Source: Syngnathus acus
Lineage: Eukaryota; Chordata; Actinopteri; Syngnathiformes; Syngnathidae
Length of the DNA: 64,000 nucleotides
Assembly (NCBI RefSeq): GCF_901709675.1
Contig: NC_051091.1
Location: forward strand, 2,789,967 to 2,853,966
Direction of reading: 5' to 3'
The notes below the pieces were generated by a model. The model had not been told where the DNA came from. It made no database searches and saw nothing but the letters and a program-made list of their open reading frames with translations. Made by a program: the position numbers and the translations under genes. Below are positions 19,826-32,596 of this stretch, piece after piece. Position 1 is the first letter of the stretch. Each line of letters begins with the position of its first letter.

Positions 19826-22800
19826 AGAAAAATCGATCAGGAGGAAACCTTGTAAGTTGCAGAAAACTGAATGCTGTTCAAAGTGGTGACTGTGGACGAG
19901 TGACAGGAGAATCGTAGCCTCGAAGCTAACCCAATTTGTTTTGGACATTTATGCTTCATTACACTTCCAACCTGGGGGCTGTAATCTTGCATATTAGGAA
20001 GAAACGGGCCTCATGGCCGGCAGGCAGAATCCAATGTGGGAAGAAGGAATTTGCCAGGATGCTGTCAAGCTGACGCATAGAGAAGAAGAAAAAACAATGA
20101 ATGACAACAAGCAAGCGGAATCTTGGAAAGACGTCTGCTCTCAAGATGGGCTGCATGGCGGCGCACATTTGCCAGACTTTTGGAGATCCCAAACGCTTGC
20201 TGAACACAGCTCGATAAATCAGCAGCGGCAGACGGATGAGCTGTCAGCTGCCAGTGCCGCCATTGCGAAGGGTGAGGTTGAAACGGCAAGATGTTACACA
20301 CGCTTCTTAAAACCAGACATTGATGTTGATTAGCGCTAGATTGCATGCGGGCTATAAAACGCACCTCCTCAATCTGGGTCCATGACAACTCAGGGAGTTT
20401 TTGGACTTTAGTTCCAAACTAATCAATACAAATTGTACAATTCAGATTTCAATGCAGTGATTCAAATTAAATGATACAAATTTGATTTATGTAGTCCAAA
20501 TCCAGATTTCCCCATACAATTGTTCAAGTTTAGAGATTTAAATTCAAATATGAAGCACATATAGGTTTCAGTCACTTTCAAGTAAAATAACAGGCAGCAG
20601 CCACACGTACGTACGACGCAATCTGATTAGCCACATGCAGATAGAGGTTGACACAGTAAGAAAAAAAAAAAACCTCAGCCAGAGGGCAGCAATGAAATTG
20701 GAATGTTCCATTACCTACTTGGCCCCTCACTCCGCGCCGCACCCCCAACATTCACGCCTCGACATCAGCCCGGGCTATTACATCAGTCGGGACATTCCCG
20801 CCGAGGTGAGGCGGCGAGAAAAATAGATTTCATATTTGACAGGTCTTATCTGCCCTTCACTAAACACATTTGCGGCTCGCAAGGGTAGACTCGATTAGTG
20901 GCCGCGTCATGTGGGAAGATTAGCGACATGGGCAGCTGCCAATAACGCCACGCTTGATTGAAAACTCGGGGATTGCGCGCCGCGGCGCTGACGACACGAC
21001 ATCTCTCCGTGTCGTCAGCGCAGTGCGTCAAAGCACATTTCAACATTTGAAACCGCACTGCTCAAGGTAAGACCTGTTGGTGTGGTCTTAATTTGAAAAC
21101 CTCACTGTCTTGTCAGAGACAATACGAGTCATCATTTCCATTCATTTGTACAACATGGACGCACAAAGGTCGCGTTCCTTAAACCTTCCTTAAAAACGGT
21201 TTTCGTCTTTGTTGAAGCAAGACAATCAATACTTCTTACATTTATACCCCGCACTAAAAAAATAATGCTTCCCTCGCAACATTAGCCTGTTTCTTACGAG
21301 TAATAGCCACTCACCGCTTTGCCAGCTCTCGGCTATTCTTGTCATCCGAGGCCATTAGAGCTTTTTTCTCCCCCCAGTTTACCTGCCAGATGAGGCTGGC
21401 GCATGCGGCCCGTGCCATATCTCACATCTCCAGCCTCCTGGCATCTAATTAGTGACACAAATCACCCGCTGATAATGCACCACCATTTGCCATTAGCATT
21501 GGAATGGAATTGACGATTACGCTTTATGCTGATGCTGCTGCACTGTCTGCATTTGGAAACGATGATTCAAATAGATTGTAAGTATAAGTCAGGCCAGGCT
21601 GGAACAGCAGAGGCAATGTTGCCCCCCACATTATACATACAAAACACCAATGTGAGGAAGTCGTGAAAAACAACAACTCCATTTCTATCCTCTGTATCAT
21701 GTTGTTATCCAAGAAAGAACCTATTTTGACAAATAAGGACTTGGAAATACAGATATCAGTTTTCAAATATAGGGAGTAAAGAGAAAATCTGCAGAAGAAG
21801 GGAGTGCAGTCAGTCCGAAATTAGTAGGCAAACCTGAAAAGTATCGTTCTCACGAAGAACAACGGAAAAGCCATGCTAATTGCGAAGATAACCTTAAATT
21901 GACACGTAACTGTTTAACACTGGAATCAAGCGCTTGAGTACTTTCCACATACGTCTGCCGCGAACCGCATTAAAGCGGAGAACATTCAACTTTGAACAGA
22001 AAAATAACATGCACATGTCTGGACCTTGAAATGAAAATCTTACTTGGACCAGAAACTGGAAATGAATTCAATTCTGTTGCGGCGTATGTAAACCAGGAAT
22101 GGCCCTAGGAGCTGGAATGTGTATTGTAATTAAAAATGTGTAATAGTAATTAAATGCAATTCAATATTTATATCAATAAAGTTAACAAATATCACTGATG
22201 TGAATATTACAACGTGAGTTTTGATTTTTACTGTTTAAATTCAGAGAGCACCCATAGGTGGCGTTTTGACTTTTGCCAAATCGCAAATCCTTGAACAAGC
22301 AATGCAAGCATACTGGCGCCGACAATGCCACCCAACAGACGGAAACACGCTCATCTGGGCATATTTGTTTACATAGAGAGTCCGCCGCCAGCGCGGCGAT
22401 TCCAACTTCCCGCTGTCACCATTCGGCGCCAGAGCTTCAACGCAACCATCTGGACACTTCAATTAAGCAACGTCTCAGCAGCCGTAGACATTGTCACGCT
22501 TTTGCACAGTTTTATTCAATTTCCCCATCTCTTGTTGTCGCTTGGAAGGAGGTTAATCACCAGACTCTGCTTATTTAGAACGCATTCCAAAGTAACTGTC
22601 AAAATGAGCCACGTACGTTTTGAGAATGCGGGGTCAGCAATTAAAGTAGGCTATTTGCCTACTTCAAGAAAAACATGATGAAGGCTTCTTCTTATTCAAG
22701 CACATTTAGCAAAACAAAGCCTGCGGGACTGGACTCAGTGAAGGACCACGGCTCATTTAGCCACAAGGGCAGCAAATCCATGCCCAAGAACTGAGCAAGG

Positions 22801-25800
22801 GGCGCCTTTCTCACCTGATACTAACTCAAAAGTCATATTACAAAAGCCCTTTGTGCAGCCAGTGGAGAGCTGGAGAGGCACCGCTGATTTCGTCGTAATG
22901 TGTTTTCGGTGTCTGACAAAGGTGTTCACCGTGAATCGAGAGTTGACAAAATGAGAAACGATTGGAGATGGTCATTTCGGTGAAAATTCACGTCGCATGT
23001 GGATGATGCCATTTCAAAACAAAGTTTGCAAAAATATCAAGTGAATGTAAGTTGTTCCAAAGGACAAACTTACCGCTCAATAAATCCTACATACATAAGC
23101 TAAAATAAAGGAAGCTAACCACATATGTATTTGTGCTAACATGTGGTTCACTTTACTGTATATTAAATATTTATTTTGCATTTTCCACATTATTACTTTG
23201 TTAATTTACTGCAAGCAGTTTGTAATAACGTTGTGCATCCAGTGGGTCTGTTTTTATTGCATTGCTGATCGTCGTGGTAAAATGCTGTAAGCGCTTTTAT
23301 TGATCATCAAGTCTTTTTGATTGCTGTTATAAATTCACCATCGGTGTGTTATTTATCAGTAGTTTATATGATTAGACTCAAGCAACAAAGCGTTGACGTT
23401 AATGAATAAACAAAGGCGACTGCGCCACTCTTACTGTAGCTTTTAAATGAATTATGTAACTACTAAATGTAGAATATGTTCATTCCATTCAGGTATCTGT
23501 ATTTGTGGACTACACGATTGTACACATTCGAAACACAGATCCACTTCCTTCCTTCGACTGCTCTAAGGACATTTATTGCCTTCAGTGTTGATGGCATTTT
23601 CCTCCCACACAAAAACGTATTTACCCTTAAAAACGGAGCTTTTGGACAGCAATGTGGATGAGTGATTATCTGCCAAGTGCTGTGGTCAGACCAACGCAAC
23701 TTGAGCGTTTCCATTTACTATCAATGCAGTTCACGCGGTTAGGCGACAATGTGAGTCAGGTGAAACGTTTGAAGTCAAAAATTACCTTCGCTGGGGTTTG
23801 CAAATGTGCATGGCGCCGTATCACCGACAACCAATGGGCTTTGAGAATGTACTTTGTCATTCACCTGCAAACAAACACATGGGGTGATGGGATAGTTCAT
23901 GTTCGGTCTGAACTTGGGGTTCAAATCTTGGTTCCAGTATGAAGTCCGAGTCAAAACATGCATGTTATGCTCATTGAAAAGTGAATTGTCCAAATGTCCA
24001 TTACATGACTTCAAGTAATTTTTTTTTGCAAATGTTGCTGTTTTCACACAGTGTAGGACCGAAACACGAGTTGATGAAGACGCGTGGTGGCGCTGTTCAA
24101 GCCGGTGAAATTCAAACGGAAAAAAAAAAAAAAAAGAAAACCCTGATGCCACGTTGTCCCACTTTCACAGCTGGCCTTAATCTCTGCCCTGAGCTGAAGC
24201 AGATTAATCCCGACAGCGTTGACATTATCTTGCTGTTCTACACGGCAACGCTTGGACGCCGGTGGAACTCCCGACGTCCTCTCGCCGGGATAAGCGTGGA
24301 CAGGCCAGCTACGGTGCCGCCGGATCACGCAGGCGCGCCGGACTAAACGTGCACATCCATTGACAGTCGTTTCCGTTTCTTGATCGATTAACTTTGTTCA
24401 TTTAGATGAGCATCGTATTTCTTGAGCTGTGCATTTGAGGTAATGTCATCAATTCATCGTCAGAGTGAGTTGTACTTTAAAGCTTTCTCTGCTTGATGAC
24501 TGCGTATCCCGCAGGTGCTGCATGCATGCGAGCCGCATTATCGTGTTATACGAGTGCAGTAAATGACATTTACAAGCCAGCACACACATTTTGCCACACT
24601 TGATAGAGTAGCCGGAAGCAAAAAATAAAACTGTGCACATGAAGTTGCCACTTAAAGGTTTCATGGCAGTAGCAGCAGGAATCTCTGTTGAATTTCCTTC
24701 TCTCGACAAACGAATTGTCTTTTCGGGAGACCTCGGCATCCACGAAATAAACCTCATTAGATTCTGCAACTGTGTGCATGCTGCTCAGCTTTTATATTCA
24801 GTAATCGCCCACATATCTGATGTTTACTATTCAGACATTCACCTGGAGTATTAAACTTTTAGTTTTGGTATTCACAGATATTTGTTGAAAAGCTCTCCTG
24901 TGGATGTTTTGTGAGCTCTTTCTGAAGTGCCCTGAGATGCATTCAGAAGATGCAGTCACTGTCCATGTCTGAATAGCAACTGGGGTCAAGAAAGTGGTAC
25001 ATCTTGGCTGAAAGAGCAGCTTTGTATGTCGGGGAGAAGCCACAGTAAGTTTCGACTGTTATTTCGAGTAGGGCTCAGTCGCAATCCTCCATGAATAGTT
25101 ACTCTATTTTAGGGGTCGCACAAAACTCACTCTGCAGTGCCCCCTGGGAAAATTTGTAAAAATAACCCAGCTACCATGATGGCACATGGACTTGAAATTT
25201 AATGGGCATGGAGGCAGGAAAACGTTTGAATGACCCACGTTTGAGAGTCGGTCGGTTGAAGCTGCGAATTCCATGGCTGGTACTTTGGTGGACTCCTACT
25301 TGAAAATTCATCAAAATGAGACTCAGTTGGAAATTGTGAACTTTTATTTTCTGCCGATGCCATCTTGTGTGTGTCGGGTTGATGCTGAGAGACAGTGTCA
25401 ATATTTGCCATAAAAATGGAGTGGAAATTGTTGCCGCACGTAGCGCTGGTACATTTTGCCCCCTTGATGTTAATGGAAAGAAAATTACTTTTAGCGTTAA
25501 GCAGCCAACACAGGTTACAAATTATCATAGTCATGATAGAGGTCAGCGGGCCGCGCTGGAAAACACATTTTGACACAACGAAAATAAGCAGCCAGTTCCA
25601 CATGACTTTGTCGAAAGGCTTTCAGTGTAATGTGAATTTAATTCGTAAAATAACATTTATTTCTTAACAGGCTTTGCAGTGTCGAGCTTCCTGAAACGAA
25701 GCGTTATTGGCATTTAACAGTGCTAATGATGTCATAAAAACTTGCGGATGGTTAGTGTGAAAGCGTTAAAGCAACAGTTAAAGCAAGTTGCTGCAAAGAC

Positions 25801-26247
25801 AAGACTAAAGGCCATTTTTTGTGGCTAACGTGGCTATTGGGGCTTAAGTGCTGTTTTGGGGACCTCCACAAACATGAGTATTATGTTTTGCTTTCCACTA
25901 AATGCTACACCCATCCACCCAATACATTTTTCACATGACTGTAATGTCAAAGCAATTTTGTAAAAATGTTGTATTTGTACGAGGACTGTAGCTTTGTCCG
26001 AGGTAACTTTGATAGAGTCAACCTAATCCTTCCAAGTGCTTCCTGATTAGAGCAGTGATCCCGATTAATCCCCATCTAAGGGAGGGGTCTTCACCCGCCA
26101 GTCACGGATTTGTACTCTACAGTACGCTGCCCATGTACAGACACTCCAGACACCTCTCCTAACCCCGAGAACGTGCACGTGTGATGGTCATTCACTAGCA
26201 CGCCTCTGATCGGATTTAGTTGCTTGGTGTGGGGGCTGGCTGCCCTT

Positions 26248-26249
26248 GT

Positions 26250-26276
<27 letters not shown>
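26248..26276. repeat. (TA)n microsatellite
   Basis: An uninterrupted TA dinucleotide run of about 28 bp. Confidence 0.85.
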
Positions 26277-26280
<4 letters not shown>

Positions 26281-27019
26281 TTGCCATAGTATATTATCCT
26301 GCATAATTTTTGCATATTGCTGCTAACTAATAAGGAAAAGAAAGTCTCATGCTGATTTACTGCAACATTTCCCACATTCTTTAATTGGTGTTGACGGCAT
26401 CCATCCATCTACTGTATTGTGCTTATCCAGTGATTAATACATAACCCCCAGACGGGTGCTTTGTCCTTGGTGGAACTATCTGTTTTATGTTAGCACCTTT
26501 GTAATCATGAGTTGAACTTCTAATGCCCCCCCCCTCCCAACACACACACTGCCCCCAAAACTCAGAGAGCACACATGAGCGTTAGCGATAGACATCTATT
26601 GAGCTGCAGATATTCACCATTCCTCACTAGCAATGGGCGATGGTAAAGACACTTATCCCCCGAGGGGTGGCAATTTTTGCCCTCCCGTCTCAGAGCATGC
26701 GCGTCTGAAGGACAGGCGTCTGCATCCTCTTGCAGACACACGGCCGATTCCTGTCACTGGGCTGAGAGATAACCCGGTCCGTCCTTCACCTGAAGGTCGA
26801 GTACACGGTAAGTGTCAAGTGCAAAATGCACAAGTCTGCCAGCGCCGCCTTCTGCAGAGAGTGAACCGCTCCAACTTGCCATTGATTCCCCACATGTGAA
26901 AATATTTCTGTTCGCAGGACATTTGAAAGCTTCATCGTTTAGTCCAGAGGGTGCAAGTTCTTTTCCGTAAACAGAAATTTGATTTGCGTTGAAATACGTC
27001 AACAACACAATCAACATGC

Positions 27020-27130
27020 ATGAAAGCATGCAGCTAAATACAAGCGTACAAACAAGACTACGAGGCACACCTGGACAAGACACGATACGGAGAAAGCTGA
27101 TTGGTGGGCACCACAAACAGAGCTAACGAG
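27020..27130. repeat. AC-rich dispersed repeat, member 1
   Basis: The stretch with AAATACAAG, ACGAGGCACACCTGG and ACAAGACACGA closely matches 36855-36900. CACCACAAACAGAGCTAACG at 27109-27128 recurs with two changes at 52649-52670. Looser similarity exists at 42960-43010. The family is unknown to me; a SINE or LINE tail is possible. Confidence 0.45.
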
Positions 27131-30100
27131 AACACGCGTGGACAAAAAACGAATGAGTAGACTTAATAATAAGACATAACATGAAACAAAGCAATGCCAG
27201 AAGAAAAACCAAAACAGATTTCCGGGATGTCTAAAGAATGAGATCTGCTGGCAAGATCTTGCGCTGATGCTCCTGCATTGAAGCAACTCAATCAAGAACA
27301 AGGCGAACGCCGCAGCATTTATGCTATATTATCAAAGCATGATGATGATGTGCTTGGGGATATCGTTTCCCATTGAGAGTCATTCAGAAGAGACAAGAGT
27401 CCATTCGTGCAAAGTAGGGTCGTAAATTTCTCCCAACGTTAGTTAGCTCACCCTTCTGTCTGGCAATAAATATTTGAAATCATGGCCCCGAAGGGTCATT
27501 TTGAAAGCGTGGATGTGTATTTCTTTTCAAGGTGTCATAAAAGTTGCTTAATTGCCCGACATTGTGCAAGCGATGGAGGCGTATCACTTTGCTCTTCCTC
27601 CAGATGCATATCCTTGACTTAAACACCACCGACAGCGCCCGCAGTACGCGCTGTTCAATAAAGATACACTTACCAGCTTGATGAGAGCCGGCAAAGTTGA
27701 GCGTAAACAAGGTAAAAGGCTTCTTTCGTTTCTTGAGCCCACCTTGAATTAATCTTGTTGCGCTGTTTAGCTACGCAGCGGGCCGCACAATTGCCTTCAA
27801 CTAATCCATCTCACACCCACATGGCTTTGCCTGCACATGCAAACACTGCGCGAATGTGCATTCAAACTGCCGTTTCGACAGAAAGAAAAAAAAGCCTTTG
27901 AATTGAATCGTGGTTGACACCGTGGGCCTCAAAAGTTTCAAAAAGCCTCGAATATTTCGTCTCTGAGCACCAGGTAGATACTGTAAGAACCTCCAAATGA
28001 AGCATAAAGAAATACCAGCAAAGCGTTACTGTTGCTGCTCTTTGTATTTTGACCCCTGGAAGAAACATGTCGGTCGGTGCTGATTGAAAAATGCAAAGGA
28101 AGCCAAACGCTCCGGTTCACAATAATGTGACTTCATAAAACCTTCACAGGGAACGGTTATTTGAATTTGAGTAGAAAGATTTTGTGACTGCCCTTAAAGC
28201 ATCTCTTCAAGGTGGGACCTTGAAACGTTTCGGTTTGATAATAAATCATCAAACGTTGCGGCCTGGCTTTGGTATCTCGCTTTGACAAAGGCTGGATTTT
28301 GTTTTGGCCCAGCTATGTAGTTTCCATGGGCCAAATTTGGTAGCAATCAGAGAAAAAAATCACAAAGGATGGCCTCTTTTAAGGACAACCGGAACTGCTT
28401 CAAATGAGCCTAAAATGTCCGTCCATTTATCCATCCCAAATGATGTTCCCTGACACGGTAGCATGCAAGAAAATGGCCGAGCATGCTTCTAAAATGAACT
28501 GGAATGAAGTCAAAAGGGAGCGGCGAGAAAACCACACCGTTTCATCCGTGTCCGACCTTGCGATGCGGCAGAGTCCTGAATCTATTTAGAGCGCAGGGAT
28601 CATCACGCAGCAAGAAAATAGCGGATAGTTACAAAAAGAAACAGAGCGACAAAGCATCCCTGCTTTCCAATTCTTCAGAAAGTCATTGATAAATGTATTG
28701 TGCAACAGCCCCTCTACTCTTTGAAGTGTTGATATAGGGCTAAAGACCAGGATCACGTCTCGTAACGTTGGGAATATACAAAACGAAACACTTTGGAGTG
28801 CTTTGAAATGAGCGCCAAAGTCCAAAGGCTTTCGTGGTGCCTTTCATCCGGGACAATTAGCATTGTGTGTTTGGGCGCCTTAAGACATGACATTTTCCAT
28901 CCGCAAAAACACTGGATAATGACTTCCTCAAGTCACAACTGTTCTTCCTTCTATCATCACTCAATCATGCGTCCACTCCTGCACGGATGCGCCGTTCCCC
29001 TTTGCCAAGCCGAACAAAGCAAATTCCTTCAATCTATTATTTCTCGACTTTAATCTTCTACATTTCCACTGCGGAAATCCATACCCCTCCCCGTCCCCCT
29101 CAACAAGCATGGCTGTTACATCTTATCGTACATGTTTGTGAAGAAATTAGGCTCAGAAACTAATTATAAAAATTACAACACCGAATTGTATTTTTAAAAC
29201 GGTGAAGTAATCAATCTAACAGAATTAAACTCAGAAAGGTTTAATTATTGGTTGACTCGGCTACCGACTGTCACTGTGAAATTCAAGACCTGAAGCTTTT
29301 CCCGTGAAATGGATCGACAAAGGACTCCTTGTGCGTGTGTGTTTGGGGGGTGTTTCACGACACTCGCTCCTTGGTTGTGTATGGAATGTTTGGACTTAAT
29401 TACCCGAGTAGAAGCGGGCTCACCTCTCTGGGCGAGATGCACCTGGGATCAAATTAGCCAATTTAATTAGCGACTCTCATGGGTTTAATGGAGAGTGTGT
29501 GCGTGTGCGCTCGTGTGTGGGCCTCTGGCGCTGTGCAGTGGTATTTGGCTAATTTGAGGCAGGGGATGAAAGGTACTGTTGGAATATTGATTTGGTTCTA
29601 TTTTTATACAGTAGTCTCAGTGAGTGTCGTTAAGTACTGATCGCCGGTCAGTTGTTTCTGGTACAGGTACACTTCTTCATGACAAACGTTAATGCAGACT
29701 AATTGGCATTCAATGTCATAAAAAAAATATATATAATATTCATGCTTTGGAAAGTTAGGGTGGAAAAAAACTGCTCCTGGCATCCGATTGACTGAATCCC
29801 AAGGGGCGCCCCGGGGAAATTCAGCCAAATGAGCTGCAATCAGATGTCGCGATTCAAGACAGATGGGTGACAATAAACTGCCATTGTATTTAGCTAAAGG
29901 CCAACATTTGATGATCATTTTGAGAATTTGCCATAAAAAAGCTCTGCATCACTTTTTGCAGATTTAACTGACCTGTTTTCTATTCAAATAAAATGGCAAT
30001 CAATATTGAAGGTATTACCAAGTGAGCTTTCTTTTTGTTGCTGATCATAAATGAATCGCTCATACACTGTTCATCTATTTATTTGCAATTAGCCTAATAA

Positions 30101-31407
30101 TCACGTTAATATGATTAGATGTTGAGTTTGCAGAGTGAGTCTCATTCCTGCGTGATAGTGGTGGCGCGTGCGTTTCACCTGGAAAATCAGCTGCGGGCGA
30201 CATTCGTCGCAGCTTCATTAAAGCTACTTTGTCAGTAGTGGAGGATTAAAAAGGTATACATGATTCAGCTTTTGTTTGGCTTGATCATTTATCAGCAGAG
30301 CGTGATCCGTTGCTAGCACCGCAGTGGGGGAATTGGTTTCACTGGTTGTGGCAGCGCACAAGAATATTAATGATGATATCGAATGAGTGATGACTGATGA
30401 AACAGTTCATGGCTGTTTGTCGGCTAGCCTTAGCTACCAATCAAATTTCTAGCCAAGCGTACGTGATGTTTATGACACAACATGATTGGTGATTAATCGT
30501 ATATCTGTCAGTGCAAAGGTACGAGGTGTCGACTCCTCCGTACTCAGTGTAAGTAGTTATCACAAGCTTTCTTCTTTCTTTCCTTATTTCATTTCAGACA
30601 AGTCAAATTTACAAATCAACCTCCCAATCACGACGGGACGCTTGAGTGGTTGGTAATAGAAGCAAAATGGCTTCTAAAAAAGGTAAACAAATGTCCGGTG
30701 GCAGCCATCCGCCAGCGGGATTTGACCAGGTCAACCTTGCAGACTTACAGCCATCTGCCTCCAAATTTCATCCCCAATCCGCTGATTAACTTGCGCCATG
30801 TCGACTAAGTGACAGACGGAGGCATCTGAGTGAACATCTGACCTCTTTTTGGGACGTAGATAAATGTTTATCTCTCATAGTCTGGTGGTTGTGGCCATTC
30901 ACCCACGTTTTCACCGGGACCACCTTGCCGACATCTGGGTCAATCGAGAATATCTCAATATACCAATATGCACCCGATTGAAGCCCACCGGTCGGCTTTT
31001 GTCTCATTGTGCAGAAAATTGCTGCTAATCCCAGGCCTCACTGCAATGTGCTCCCCACTGGCACATGTGTGAGTCTTGAACCCAGCTAACCATCTCCCAA
31101 ACACAAGCCCCCCTCCCCCATGCATAATATCCATGCACTTCTGCTTCTGATAGATATGTCTTGTAATCTCTTTGAAAATGAGCATTTGCAACATGTAAGA
31201 ACCTCAAAGCTGCAGGCCTCAGGAAAGCCACTGAGAAAATGACTCACCCCCCACAAAAAAACAACAACAACGCCTTTATTGCAGGTTTAACACCAATTTT
31301 TATTAATTTCTTTGAAAGCAATTATGTAAACATTTGTGACCTAAAACGAGCATTTTCTCTATGATCACATTCTGAAGATGATGCTCAGACATCCAAATTG
31401 TCTTACA

Positions 31408-32596
31408 TATACCGTAATTTTCGGAGTATAAGTCGCACCGGTGTATAAGTCGCACCAGCCATAAAATGCCCAAAAAAGTGAAAAAAAACATATATAAGTC
31501 GCTCCGGATTATAAGTCGCATTGTGGGGGGCAATTTATTCGACAAAATCCAACACCAAGAACAGTCATGAACGAGCAACAACAGGCTAAACGATAGGTAT
31601 GCTAACGTGACATAAACACAAACTAAGAGCTGAGAACGGCCCTGACGTAAAATTCAGAGTTATTCAAAAAACTATTACATAAATAACACGTTAATAAAAC
31701 CATCTGTGTCACTCCAATTCATTAAATCCATCAATCGTCCTTTGTCAACAATGCGTGCGCGCCGCTGACGGCTCTTGCACTTAAAAATATTCCACAGGCC
31801 CATATAACGATATATAAATTATATATCAAATAACTATTATATCAGCAATAATGTTATCAAACCATCTGTGCACTCTAAATCATTAAATCCATCGATCAAA
31901 TTCCTCGTCCTTTGTCAACAACGCCGCGCGTGCGTGCGCCCTGACGTCAGCCTCGTCGTTATTCCACAGATCTACTATATAACTATATTGTAGCGTTAAC
32001 AAATTTCAAGGAAAGACGTGGGTTTGGTAAACGGCTCTTTATTTAACAAAACAAACTTACAGGCGTGTGGCGGCGTGGACTTCCAGCCACGGAAGTGGAA
32101 GAGAGCTCCATACAATAGGACTGGGCGTGCGTAAAAGCCATGACCGAGCCCCATCCACCGTCCCCGGACAGCCACCCGGCTGAGCGCCGGCCCTCGACTT
32201 CCATCCACGGAGCTGAAAGACAGCTCGGTAGAGTAGGACCGGGCGTGCGTAAAAGCATTGTCCGAGCCCCATCCACCGTCCCTGGACAGCCACCCGGCCG
32301 AGCGCCGGCCCCCGACTTCAATCCACGGAAGTGAAAGAGAGCTCCGTCGAGTCAATCTTTGTCCTTTTTGTAAACAACGCCGCGTCGCGCTGCTGTCGTC
32401 GCGCTGCTGATGTCACTTGAAATTCAAATTACAGTAATCCCTTGCTACATTGCGGTTCGTTTATCGCGGTTTCTTTTTTTTTTTTTTTTTTTAAATTTTC
32501 AAAAAAAACCCACATATAAGTCGCTCCTGAGTATAAGTCGCCCCCCCACCCAAACTATGAAAAAAACCGCGACTTATAGTCCGAAAATTACGGTAA
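31408..32596. mobile_element. 1.19-kb inverted-repeat DNA transposon, ATAAGTCGC type
   Basis: The left end ACCGTAATTTTCGGAGTATA and the right end, read on the other strand, ACCGTAATTTTCGGACTATA form near-perfect terminal inverted repeats. TA lies at both edges and may be the target duplication. ATAAGTCGC(A/T/C)CC is repeated several times just inside each end. The interior holds a 118-bp tandem repeat (32081-32352), a direct duplication around 31690-31930 (AACCATCTGTG..CATTAAATCCATC twice) and a poly-T run. The overlapping minus-strand frames there come from the GC-rich tandem repeat; no transposase is recognisable, so the copy is non-autonomous. Confidence 0.75.
32081..32352. repeat. 118-bp tandem repeat inside the transposon
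   Basis: The motif CGAGCCCCATCCACCGTCCC occurs at 32145 and 32263, 118 bp apart. The flanks GGGCGTGCGTAAAAGC, GACAGCCACCCGGC and ATCCACGGA repeat with it for about 2.3 copies. GC content is far above that of the surrounding element. Confidence 0.85.

Larger units (their letters stand above)
19826..31404. other. non-coding DNA, no gene seen
   Basis: No gene recognised on either strand. Frames of 100-134 codons (for example 25199-25603 minus) overlap alternative frames and lack family features. The segment contains a short perfect hairpin (20985-21021), a (TA)n run at 26248-26276 and one member of an AC-rich dispersed repeat near 27020-27130. Confidence 0.55.

Noticed and set aside
31996-32355. 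Three overlapping minus-strand frames up to 119 codons
   Set aside because: They come from the GC-rich 118-bp tandem repeat within a non-autonomous transposon; several frames are open together.
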